Shown one piece after another: positions 46,409 through 58,283 of a stretch of 64,000 nt of DNA. The notes under the pieces are model-generated. The model saw only the letters and a list, made by a program, of their open reading frames with translations. It did no database searches and was not told the DNA's origin. How positions within the stretch are numbered: position 1 is the stretch's first letter; each line of letters starts with the position of its first letter. The translations under genes and the position numbers were made by a program. The stretch is from Magnaporthiopsis rhizophila (Eukaryota; Ascomycota; Sordariomycetes; Magnaporthales; Magnaporthaceae). The stretch covers positions 62,001 through 126,000 of the forward strand of contig PYSS01000064.1 of NCBI GenBank assembly GCA_003049465.1, in the 5' to 3' direction.

Positions 46409-47582
46409 GGGCATGCTGGATACTTGCCATGTCTAGGACACGACGCAATACGATAATCATTGCCCTTTTTTTTCAGACGCAATTTTTTATTCTATTTCTT
46501 CTTTGCCTCTTATTAGCTTGTACTGTTTTCATCTTAATTGGGGCTGCGGCTGTCGTTTTTTGAGGGTTTCATCAGCATTACACGGAGCGTGCGCATTCAA
46601 AGGATCATCTTCTCGCATTTATATCTGGGCATTATTGCAAATATCCGCGAGTTCGGGGGCATGAAGGGAATGAAATGAATGGGTTGGGGAGGGGATTTTT
46701 GCCGTGGTCATGATCGTCGTCCGTCCACATTCCGGACGCGGGTAGCGTGTAATGACCTTTTTCTTTTTTTGTTTTGCGCGATTCCATGATTCCACCGTCA
46801 AAACATGATACCAGCCGGACGAGGGAGCAAATCCATCGGTAGATTCATCCCGCGCACGCCTTGTTTATTAACAGTCCGCCGGCTTGATGCGCAGGGCAGC
46901 ATTTGTTTGCTCTGCTCTTAGCAACAGTATATACCCCCTCCTATCTAGCTCAGATACTTTATGTAGCAAAGCGATTCGTTTACTGCGCTGGACGACCAAG
47001 TGCCTGTGACCCGTCCGTCCTTGGGCGCACCACGAAAGTAAATGGTCGAACTTTTGGGTCTCCTCTATAACAGCTTCCGGCCTTGCTCATGTTCGTCGAC
47101 CAACAACATATCAGAAAAAAACAGCCAGTCTCCACAACTGCCCAGACTACCAAAGGCAGGATAGGCGAGGCAGAGGCAACGCACAACAACAAAAAAACAA
47201 GATCATGAGCCAAGCGCAAAACAATATTTGTGTGGGCAAGCAGAAATTTTTTGGTACAGGAATAGATGGTCAGCAATATGATGCCAAGATAATGGATACA
47301 GCACAAAAGAAAAGATGCAATGTCTCCGTGAGAAACAACCCCCCGCAGTCTCGAAATCTTCTGGGTGTGCTTCCCAGCAAGCGAAGGGGAAAACAGCAAC
47401 AATCCGCCCAAAAACACACAAAAAAAAAAGTCCAACTAGCTCAAGGCCTTCGTCTCATCGCAGTGGCTCGTCCGATCCCGTTAGACGTCAGGAAATAAAA
47501 ATGTAGTGAACAAAAACTTGGCCTAGTTCCCGCGAGGAGGGCGAGACTTCCCGTGCACAGAACTCGTACTGCCACGGCGTTC
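46409..47582. other. Convergent intergenic interval
   Basis: 3' flanks of the caspase/zinc-finger gene (plus) and of MLP1 (minus). T-rich blocks follow the stop at 46408. No gene recognised. Confidence 0.5.
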
Positions 47583-50500
47583 CTAAGCCGCGGCATTACC
47601 GCCTCCGGGAGCACCTCCTCCCGCGCCACCCCTCTGCCTCTTTCCTCCAGGCCCGCCGCCTCCAGTCTCTTCATTACGTGGGCGCTTGTTGCCCGGTTGG
47701 AAATCATTGGCGCCCGGGTTGAGAGAGGCGGCACTGGGGTTGCGCTGGGCACCGCCCCTGCCTCCCCTACCTGCCTGGCCGCCTCCGCGCGTGTTCGGTG
47801 CCTGGTAGACGCCGGCTCCTCTTCCGCCACGTTGAGCATTGCCACCCCTCCCTGACGGCACCGGGATGCCTGTTCGTGCAGCCGGTTGCTGCAGCTGGGA
47901 CTGTTGCTGTGCTGCTGCTGGTGCTGCTGCCGGCTGCGGCACTTGGGAAGCAAACGGATTCACCTTGGCAGGACCGTTGGTGTTGGCATTGGCGTTCTGC
48001 GCGAAGGGATTATGGACAGGAGCGGCGGTCGAAACCGCCGGCTGCGGCTTCATCGGCAGGGATTTGGGTGCCGGCGTTCCCGTGACGCCAGGTGCGACTG
48101 GAGTGCTTGCAGCAGCCGTCGGGGTAGCTGGTGCTGATGATGGGAGGGAATGGTTAGCTTCAGAGTAAATCGATCTCATAGTGCGGAGGGAGGACATACT
48201 GGGTTGAGCCGGGCGGCTGGCTGGAGGAACAGCGGCCGACGGGGGAGCTGCAGAGGAGGCCGTGGGGGTTCCCGCCACAGGCGTGCCCGGCGCAGTCATC
48301 CCCACTTGCTGAGGAGGTGCGGCAGCCGGTGCGGGAGGAGGCGGCTTGTACTGGCACGCAACCTCCCACACCTCGGCGACAGGGCGCTCCGGCGTTTCCT
48401 TGGCAGCTGTCTCGACAACGCCCAGCTTGCCCGTGGCCAGCTTGAACTTGTTGTCCAGCATGTTGATCCTCAAGGCCGACTTCTTCTCCGCCATCATGGT
48501 CGCCTGCTCCTTAACCTGCGCCACCCTCACCTGCTCCTCCTCATCTCGAATCTTCTTGTTCTCCTCAATCCTCTTGCGAATATTGCTTGCAATAATCGCC
48601 TTGATGGTCGCGTTCTCCGTCAAAAGCCTCCGGACATCCGCATCGCTCAGTTTGCCCATGTCCACTACGGGTGTAGATGGCGTCTGCTCAGGCTTGACAG
48701 ACGTTGCCGGGGCTGGGGCTGAATCGGATGTAGCTGCGGTGGCTGGTGCCGAGTTTTCTAGGAGCCATATCTTGCGCTCCTGTTCAAGGCGAAGATCATA
48801 CTCCTGCTTAAGCTTCGTCTTTTCCTCCTCAAGCTCCTTGGCCATATTCTCCTTGGAGTCTTTCAGACGCTGGTTGAGAGCTTCCTTCATCTTGTTGGAG
48901 CGCTGGTCTAGCGTGACCTTGATGTTGGCCTCGACCTCCGCCGCCTTCTTCTCCGCCTTCTCGGCCTTGGCCTCAGCTGCAGATATCTGTTGGCGGAGCA
49001 CCGCTGCCTCGGCCTCAGACAAACCGACAGCTCCTGCCGCCGAAGAAGACCGGGCTTTCGCAGGCTCGTTGCCGTTGGCGACCTTTGGCTCCCCATTCTC
49101 TCGAGATTGCGCGAGAGCTTGGAGTCGGTCCCGGTCCTCAATCGCAGCAGACAATTGCTCCCTGAGGCTCGCAACCTCCTGTTCCGTCGCTGCCTTGAGA
49201 GCGAACGTTGCCTGGAGTTCCTGTCGGACATTTGCCAGTTCTTGCTCAAGCTGAGACATCCTACCATCATCAACAGCCATGGCGCTAGAGGCAGAGGTTG
49301 TGGGAGCAACTTGCTCGGTAGTCGCTGCATTCTGCGCCTGTTGTTGAAGCTGCTGTTGAGTCGCCTGCAGGCGATCCTCGACAGCCGCCTTTTCTTGCTT
49401 CGCAGTCTCCAGCTGAGCTTGAACAGCGGCAAGGTTATCAGACGCATCCTTGAGCTCGTCCTCGACCGATTTCTTCTCGGTCTGGAGAGCGTTGATCTTG
49501 AGTGTTTGCTGCCGAGACTTGTCCTTGGCCTGCTCAACCAACTTCTGTCTGTTTTCCTTCCAATTATTGGCAGTGGCCTCGTGCTTGGCCGCCAGCGCTG
49601 CCATCTCGGCCTCATGCTTGGCCTCCAGCGCGGCAATCTGGGCCTTCAGAGACTCCTCGCTCTGTGCCAAGGCGTCACGCTGAGCCTCAAGGTCGGTGAC
49701 GGTCTGCTTGAACTGCTCAAGCTCAGCTGGATCGACGCGACCATACTTGGTGAGTATGGAGTTTGTGCGCTCCTGCCATCTGTCGCGGTCTTCCTGCAAC
49801 TGCTTCACCTCCTCCTGCAAAAACAGATTTTGGTTCTCAACCTCAGCAAGGCGAGCCCCCAGAGGCTGCAGCTTCTCCCTGAGCTCCTGCACGGTCTTGT
49901 TTTTGATGCTGAGTTGCCTCTGCGCATGCTGGACTTCGTTACGCAGCGTCACGTTGCTCTCGCGGACAACGTTCATCTCGTTGACCTTGTCCATGAGTTC
50001 CGCATATGCCCGGGAGCTAGATCCCGTCTCGGACTGGGCCCGGCGTTCTTGTTCCAGCTTCAGGCGTGCCTCGTCAAGCTGAGACTGCAGGTAGTTCACC
50101 TGCTGCTGCAGCCTCTTGGAGTCTTGGAGCTTTAGCTCGTACTGGTACTCCAGGATCTCCTTCTCCTTGCGCAGGTAGCTGTTGAGCTCCCTGAGTCCTT
50201 CGATGGCCGTGTCAGAAGAGAGAGGTGCCGTGGCGGCCGCGTCGTCACCAAAGGACCGGCTCTGCTGAAGATCCGATATTTGCGTGGTGACATTTTCGAT
50301 CTGTTGGTGAAGAAGCTTGTTCTGCGCATTGGCATCTTCCCGGCGCGCGCGGAGTTCCACCAGCTCTTGCTCCATCTGCTTCGCCCTCTCTTCCCACGAG
50401 CTTTGGCCCTGAGCAAGTGACACCTTGGCCGACTCGGCGTCTGCCCGCCACTTGGCAGCCTCTGACTTCAGCATATCCTGTTCCGCCCGCAGCTTTTGCA

Positions 50501-53500
50501 CCTGCTTCGCGGCCTCGGCATGTTTGAGAAGCTCCTGCTCGTAGTCCTGTTGGGCTTTGGCAGTGATCTCACACTGTGACCGCAGGTTGGCTTGATGGTG
50601 CTTTGCCTTCTCCTTGTACGTGGCTTCTTGGTCTCGGAGGCGCGTGATTTCAGAGTCGAGGATCCGCTTCTCATCCTCGAACCGGCGATGAGTTTCTGCC
50701 TGCGAGTCTCGGAGCGTCGACAGCTCCGTGTTGGTGGTCGAGAGTTCAGCGGACATGTCGCTGATGCGCTGCTCGAGCTCCTTGATCGTGGAGTCTCTCG
50801 AGTTGATCGCCGCATCCATCTCCTGTCGGTATGCCTCCTGGGCGCTCTCTAGACTACGGAGGTCTTCCTCAATAGTTCTGGCCAGCTCCCTGAACTGATC
50901 CGCCTCCGCCTTGGCGTTCTCGCGGCGGGCGTTGGCGATTTCAAGCTCACGCCTGAGATCAGCAGCTTCGTCGGTAAGCTCCTGGATGCGAGCCTCCAGG
51001 TCTTCGCTCTCTTCGCCCGTCGCAGTGCTTGGCTGAGCCCTCGAGGTTGGCTGAGGCTGCAGGCGCTGAGCCCGCTCCTCGGCGCTTCGGAGCTCGGCTG
51101 TGAGTTCGTTGACACGCGCCTGCAGATGATCTCGGCTCGTCTTGATGGCAACCAACTCCTCCTTGTGCTGCCCAAGGCTGGCCATTAGATCATCGATACG
51201 CTTCTGTGCCTGCTGTGAGTCGTAATCCTTCCGAAGCTGCAGCTTTTTGGCCTCCTCAACCTCGTCCGCCAGCTTGCGCTTGGTGCTGTTGAGTTCAGAC
51301 TCCAGATTGTCGATCTGTGCCTGAAGTCGGCGCTTGGACTCGGACTCGGAAAGCTGGCGTTCGTTCTGCAACGACTGGTGGGAGGCGAGGAGGTTGCCGA
51401 GACGTGTTTTCTCCTCCCCAAGATCTTCGTTGTCCTTGATGAGTCGCTCCTGGATGCTCTTCCACAGTGCCTTTTCAGCCTTGAGGTTCGAGTTCTCTGC
51501 GCGCATGCTCTCCAGCAAACCCTTGGTTTCGATCAGATCCTCCGCCCTTGACTGTGCAAGCGCCTCGGTCTTCGCTGCATTCTGAGACAAATCTTGGTTT
51601 CGCTTTTTGAGATGGTCTTTCTGGCTTTCAAGATCCGCGTTGGTAACCTGCAGAATCTCATAGCGCTCGTTGACCAAGGCCAGTTGGCTGTTCAGCCTGG
51701 CCACCTCACCCTGCAGCGCGCTCTTCTCCTCAGAAAGGCGCTTGGCCTGCTCCCTCGCGGCTTGCAAATCAACGCCCTGCTCGTTGCGGTAAGCGTCGAA
51801 ATTGACCTGGAGCTCACGCAGAGCAGCACCCAGATCATGGTCGTCGGGGCTGGTTTGCTCGATGCTTGCAAGTACTTCCCTGCCGTCAACAGAGTTGCCG
51901 AGGACGGAGTTGATCTCGCCAGCGCTCGCCTTCTTCTGGAGCATGCGTCGGAACATGTCCCGCTCGGTCATGTAGCTCTTCATGCGGGTTGTCAGAGACC
52001 TTGACTCCTCCTGAAGCTTTGACACTAGATCTCGGAGCTTCAGAACTTCTTCTTGGTCCTCCGCGGCCTGTCTCTTAGCGGCCATGGCCTCTTCGTTCTC
52101 GAACTTGTCGGCAAGATCGCGAGTAACCCTAAGCAGTTCCTGGTTCTTCTCCTGGAGCTCGGCTATATCCTTGAAGGCCACAAACTTCTCGGTGATGAAG
52201 ACGTGCGTATCAGACATGTCGTTCAGGGAGTTCTCCGACACTTCGCCACGCTGGAGCTTGGCGAAATGATCGACTTCTTCGTCGGTAAGCTGATCGAGAC
52301 CCTTCTCGCGAGCATGCATGTTGAAGATGAGGACCTGAACCTGGGTGCTCAGATCCCTCATCTGGGCGCGGAGGAGTCTGATTTCCGCCTGCGAGGTGTT
52401 GAGGGCGGCCTCGGCCTTGCGGGCGGACTTCTTGGCCAGATCGCGCTCCTGGAAGCTCTCGTCGGCGATGCGCGTCATCTGCACATTTTCGTGTCGAAGC
52501 CGCTCGGCCTCCTCTTGGAGCTCACTAAGCTCTGGCCCCTTGGCCTCGAGTGCGTTCATCATCTCGTCAAGCTCCTGGGTCAGATTGCGATTGCGGCGCT
52601 TCTCGCCAGCCAGCTCGCCCTTTACCCTGTACAACTCCTCCATCGCTTGGGTAGCAGTGATGGATGACTTGACACGGAGTGAACCGGGGGTTCCGAAGGG
52701 AGAAGCGGCACGGAAGAGCGCTCCGTTAGGCTTCGGCGTCTGAGGCGCGGACCCCGGAGCGGCATCGTGCCCGTGCGACGCCGTCATAGCCCGTAGCTGG
52801 TCAACCTCAGCCTGCAGTTGTTGTTCCTTCTGCTCCAGCTGGGTGCACTCTTCCCGGGCCTGCTCAAGCTGTTGTAAAACTTTCCGCAGTTCGTCGGCGC
52901 TGTTGTCCTTGACCTGCTCGAGATTCAGCTTGATCTGGCTCATCTCCTTCTTGTATTGCTCGGCATACTCTTGAGACACTTCCGCCAGACGCTTGGCCGT
53001 ATCGACCTCCTGCTTGTACCCTGCGTCCGAGCGCGCGGCAGCCTCCTGGAGTTGTTGGATCTTGGTGAGTGCCTCTTCGGTCTTCTTCTGGGCAGCATCG
53101 AGACGCGACCGCAGCTGCTGTTCGCTTTTGGTGAGGGAGTCGACAGTCGAGTTCGCTTCATCGTTCAGGCGCTGGAGCTCCGCGATACGCTCGCCCTTCT
53201 CCTTGCGATCCTTCAACGCGTCCGCCGTCTTGGTCTTGAGCTCCGTCTCCAACCACTCATTGTTCTTCTGGGCAAACTCCAACTCTTGCCGCAATGACTG
53301 CTCGCGGAACTTTGCGCTGTTTACCACAGTCTTGGCAGCCTGCACCTCTTGCTGGACTTGACTCAATTCCTGGCTCAACGCGAGGTTTTTCTGATGCTGC
53401 TTCTGGAGCTCCTCCGAGAGCTCGGCGTTTGCCGCATTTTTGGTGTCCAGAATTGCTAGTGTGTCACGTTTTGTGGCCTCGAGTGACGTGGTACGAGCGC

Positions 53501-53952
53501 GAAGTGTTTCCACTTGAGAGGCCAGCGTCGTCGTCTCCGACTTGATGGACTGTAGTTGATTCTCGGTGGTTTGGCGGGACGTTTCTGTAGATCAGGCAAA
53601 ATCATGTCAGAGGGCGGTGAGCGAACGCGTGATGATCAGACCAATGCTATCATTGCAGCTTACCTTCTTCCTGGAGTTTGCGCCGCAGGTCCTCGACCTC
53701 CTTCAGCGCGTTATCCGTAGTCGCCTTGGAGGTCTGGCATCGCGATTCGGAGCTGCGGACGGCGTTTTCAAGCTCGATGCCGAGTTGGAGCTTCTCAGAA
53801 TAGAGAACATCGAACTCACGCGCCTTGATGGCGACAGCATTGAGGATGGCGCTGACGAGATCGGCCGTGGGATCGGTTGCGACTGTGGTGATGGTGTCGG
53901 GAGGCAGGCTTAAATGGCTGGACAAGTAGTCCAGGTCCACGGCGGCCGCCAT
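47583..53952 (-). CDS. MLP1: Mlp1/Tpr-type nuclear-basket coiled-coil protein
   Basis: Exons 53952-53664, 53584-48200 and 48133-47583 give 2074 residues (2096 if the last intron is kept). Intron 1 has a GTAAGC donor and CTACAG acceptor. The protein is almost wholly coiled coil from about residue 40 to 1500, with long Glu/Gln/Lys heptads, as in the Tpr/Mlp proteins that form filaments on the nuclear face of the nuclear pore and help mRNA quality control and spindle checkpoint. The conserved Tpr/Mlp block falls near QEKNQELLRVTRDLADKFEN. The C-terminal 400 residues are Ala/Pro/Asn-rich with NPF motifs and end in RGG/Gly-rich repeats. Start at 53952 gives MAAAVDLDYLSSHLSL. It is one of the largest genes in the window. 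Confidence 0.93.
48134..48199 (-). other. 3n-length, stop-free intron in MLP1
   Basis: 66 nt with donor GTATGT, branch GCTAAC and acceptor TCATCAG, all near-ideal, read on the minus strand. Length is 22 codons with no stop, so both the spliced and retained forms keep the frame. Confidence 0.7.
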
Positions 53953-56900
53953 GGTGTCGCGCGTGAAGGAACCTCAAGCAGCAACAGCCGGTGCCCTTGT
54001 TCGTGGTGAATCAGTCGCGTGGGGTGTCGCCTTGGTGCATGTTCATGCGGTGTGAGGGAAGGAAGAAAATGCACGATTATCCGTCTCTAGGATGGATAAT
54101 GTTTCCGTCCGCTCTTCCTGTTTTCAGCAGGGTGCAAAATGCGGTTGGCACAATGAAAGGTAACGGGAGCCTGGGCGGAACGCGGGCTGCTCAGGCGACG
54201 GATTTTAGCGAATGGTAGCGCGACAAAGTGCGGGTCCATTCGAACATGGCAGCAACGACATGTTGGTACCTGCCGCAAAGTGGAGGAGAAAGGTTGGCCA
54301 TTGTCTTTCGAGATACATTCAGCTGCGTCTGCCGTTTGCGTAGGTATGTTAGCACTTCACACCTACCCTATGCCTCCCCATCACGACGTTCGTTTCGATT
54401 TTGAGGTCTGTCTGGAGTGACTTCTCCTAGGTTGTTAGCCATTGCCGCCCGGCTCCCGCCGGCCCAACCATCCCTGGAAAAGGAGGGAGTACCTACACAA
54501 CAAGATATTTTAAGCGGACGCCGCGGTGAACTTGGATGGAATCATGTAGCCTCTACATCAGCCACAACCCGCCAAACTGCCAATGGCACTCGTTCTTAAC
54601 GTAGCTTCCCTCCCAAAACATCGAGCTTCAGATCTGATCAGGTATCGAACATTGGTTGCTCTGCGTCGATATGTCCATCGTCCTGACGCCATCTTCTGGA
54701 CGGAATCTTTTTTCATGATCCGCCGTGTGCCTCCAGCCTCAAGAACATCTACTTTTTACCAGCCCGCCGTATTCGCAACAATACTACGCAAAATGTAACA
54801 CAGGTCAAGATCACTTTGAAGCAAGGTAGCTACCTAGCTAGGCACCTAGTTTGGTTAAAAAAGCATTTACCTTCAGGGACTCCCTGGTTAAGTTCCTGTT
54901 ACGAAAAATTCGAAATGTAATATTAACAAGCTGCAAGACATTTATTTACAAGTAGCCCCAGCGTTTCGTTTCTTATAGCTACGGTTATTACCTACCGATC
55001 CCATTTGTGCATGTTTGCCGTTTGTTTCCACCAAGCCAGCCTTCCTACTTCCATGGAACATTGCGTTACGCTCCTTCTTCCGGCGCCCGCTACATGGGCG
55101 ACGGTTTCTAGTCAAACTGCCAGGTGGGTACCAAGCTATGTGTCTAGGTATTTTACATGGGTCGCTGTGGGCAATCTAAAGCACCATCGCGCCGCGTTGC
55201 GATGCGAGGTATCTGGAGAAAATTGTGTTGGAACACGAACTTGGCTTGTTATCAATAAGGCATTGGTCCCTGTCCCTGGGTTACCAGGACCAGGTATATT
55301 TGAAGCTTTACCTGCCTCCACATTTGCGCAATCAAATACCTTGTTCTCGATTATCACGCATCACCTTCATCTGTGGTTTCCAGGCATATCTATCCACGGA
55401 CGGTGGCATAGTCTTTCCAAAGAGCCTGCCACAGGTTGCCAAAGCTACCCAAGAGCATTCGCCTGGCCTTGCGGCCCTGACCGGCGCTATTTGACAGTTC
55501 CGTTGAGGGAGTAAGGACACCCAATCTAACACTAAATTCTTCAACTCTAATCCGACCGGCTTTATAAACAGCTCCGCGACAGGGGCCCAGATGGGCTGCA
55601 GGAACGTGTTGCATGACATGCTTGTACGGCGATTAAGCGCGCTTCGACGATGGTCAATCCTTCCTTTTAATAGCGAGAATTGTTCAATCGCTCGCACCAC
55701 CCAACAGTCATCTGACTTCGGCCACCAGTGATTCCAGGCACACCCTGACGTCGTCGTCGCCATCACCATCCCACAGGCGTCATTATCCTGGTACCCAAAC
55801 GACGTGCCCCGTACTCTGAGCTACGAGAGACGAGCCTTCAGGCGGGAGGTAGCACTGACCGTCTGACCATCGGGTCAGAGCAGCAAGGAGCGACCACCAA
55901 AGATAGCTGGGTTGCTTGAGCGTATGTTGGGATATGATCTGTTTGTTGTGGCGCTCGAATCATGACGAGAAGGTTGTGTGCGGGGGTGGAGTTTAAATAA
56001 AATTAGCACAAAGAATACCAATTGCAGAGCAGCCAAACCATGGAGCGAGGATGCCGCTTATCGGCTCGTCGACCCGGTGGACGGGAGCTTGTCACTTGAG
56101 TGGATGGAGACGCGGTGCTGTCACCGTGACGGACTGTCCGGCGGGTTGTTCTGCTGTCGATCCCAGGACGGAAGCGGCCGATCGGCGCATGATGATTCAC
56201 GGGGTCTCCCGGCGGCAGACAAGCAAGCCACCGGCACATGGCGACCACCCGCCCCTTCACGGATATACGTCAGTGGCACAGGCAGATATAACAATGGGCC
56301 AAATCAGGTGCCAATCCTGCACGCGTCGTGGTTGTGGCCCATCCGGGTTGGCCAGATTCCAGGGCCGATGCGACGCAGCAGTCTGTCCTGGTTGTGTGAG
56401 GAGTGCAGTTCCAGCTAGGGCGTGCGGCATCCATGCGGGTGCGCAACCACTAATTGGCACAAAACGCCTCCCCGTTCCCAGGTGCGGTGTGTTTGCGGAG
56501 CTTGAGGCGTCAGCCGTGTCGAGCCGATGGGCCAATTGCGACCCCAGCTAGCCTTCCGAGAGAGCAATGAATTGGTTCGAGGTCCTGGATCCCAGATCTG
56601 GACAGGGCGGTTGGCTGGCACCGGAGAAGATAGAACGATTAAACAGGAGCTGACGGGGGCTACCTAGCTACCCCGGCCAACAGCGGACAGCGAGCACACT
56701 TACACAATCACACCATGCAGCTACCGTAGGTATTTCAATGGTTTACAGGTAGGTAGCCTCCAGGAAGATTTAACAGGGCGGGCTCTTGATTTTCCTGCAG
56801 GCTATTCTAGGTAGGGGTGCTAAGGCACCCGCGGTCGAAAATATCGTCGGGCTAGCGCAGCGCTGGCGGCGACCCCTGTCAGTTTAACTGGAGTGACAAG

Positions 56901-58283
56901 CACGGGGATGGGTGGGGGCGAGCTGCCGATTGCACGATTCCCCTCACTCCCAAAAAGATCATACGATTTCTCCCACCGACATGCAATTTTTCGCCCAAAA
57001 AACCACCAGGGGCTCAAGAGCAACATGTTACAAGACATCCCCAGGCGCAATGGCAAAGTCAGGCCATCTCGAGCCCTTTGGAACAATTTCTTCCAATCGG
57101 CTCGACTCGCCCTTCTCCATCTCGGCGCATGCAAAGTGGACCATCCCTGTCGCCTTCCTCCATGCTGCCGACGTTGTGCTGCCATTGATTGAACTGCTGC
57201 TCGACTTTTTTTGACTGCAGCACAGAACTAGGAAGGAGGTCTGGAGGCACGCACCAGCCGGCCGCCGAAGCTTGCGGAGCCGAGCCAAACCTTGGCTGGA
57301 GACCAGTTTTTGTTTTTGCAAATGACGCTGCAACGTTTGCCTTTGCCAATCCGTCAGCCTTTTGATCACGCTCGCATCGCCAGCGATCTTTCGTCTTTGG
57401 CACAGGACTTATTCAGCCAATCCTCTTCTTCTCTGGTGGCGCAACATCAGCCAGACGTCGTAGTTGTGCTCGTACACGGTATACCCACCACCACCACCAC
57501 CACCACCACCATCAGCTCTTGCGTTGCCGCACGCAGCCAGCAGCCCAAGAGGGTGTCGCCGAGCCATAGATATCTCCGCACCCCGTGGATATTGTACGGT
57601 TGTTCCGCCCTCGATAGTCTCGGCCTCGCTCGCTTCCTCTCCTATTCTCCTAGCGATCCCAATCGCCCCTCAACAGTTCTATCTAGATCCGGACTCATTT
57701 TCTCTGCCGTCCTCGGCGCAACTTGGTTTGCGGTCAGGGGCTTTGCGATCCTTTCCAGGAACGGCGTTGATTCCTTATCATCGCCTCCCAAGTCGGGCTA
57801 TGCGCCCATGTTGCGTGCGCATCGTATTCCATCTTGTCCCGAGCCGAGAAACCGACCGACCATCCATCCATAAGCTCACGCCACCTCGCATCCGTCCCGA
57901 ATACCTACTCTCTACTCGACGGCAACCGAACGAAAACGGAATCTGCTCTCACACCACCGTAAAAGAGACGAACAACCACTTCGACCTGTTTGTCGCCTGG
58001 GTCTGCTTGTGCCGTCGCACGGAGCTCTTCGGCCCGACCAGTACCCTACTTCCCTAATCACTGTTGTGGTTGCACCAGACGGCATTGGATTATTTGTCTC
58101 ACGAGGGACGGGAAGTGGTTGCTGCCCAAACATCCTGTCGATGGGCCGAGGTGTTGTCCCAGGTCATCGAACCTTGGCAAACTATTGTGTGCACATTTGA
58201 GGCGGGGCAAGACGCTAGGGGTTGGCTGAAAGATCACCTGGCGCCGGCGTAGCAAGGTGTGAGCGGGAGCTGTTGACGCCGCC
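53953..58283. other. 4.3-kb intergenic stretch
   Basis: Promoter side of both MLP1 (minus) and the bHLH gene (plus). The middle (54780-55010) is A/T-rich. TACC/GGTA motifs are dense at 54824-54849, 56660-56671 and 56740-56757. The last 1 kb (57290-58280) is pyrimidine-rich with a CCA-repeat near 57484-57511 and overlapping open frames of 190-200 codons without recognisable domains; it probably holds the bHLH gene's leader. Confidence 0.5.

Noticed and set aside
56570..56590. GGTTCGAGGTCC as a tRNA B-box
   Set aside because: The last bases do not fit the consensus and no A-box or cloverleaf surrounds it. I found no tRNA in the window.
57292..58057. Two overlapping open frames upstream of the bHLH gene
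   Set aside because: Low-complexity Ser/Pro/Thr-rich sequence in a pyrimidine-rich leader; no domain. Upstream translation cannot be excluded.
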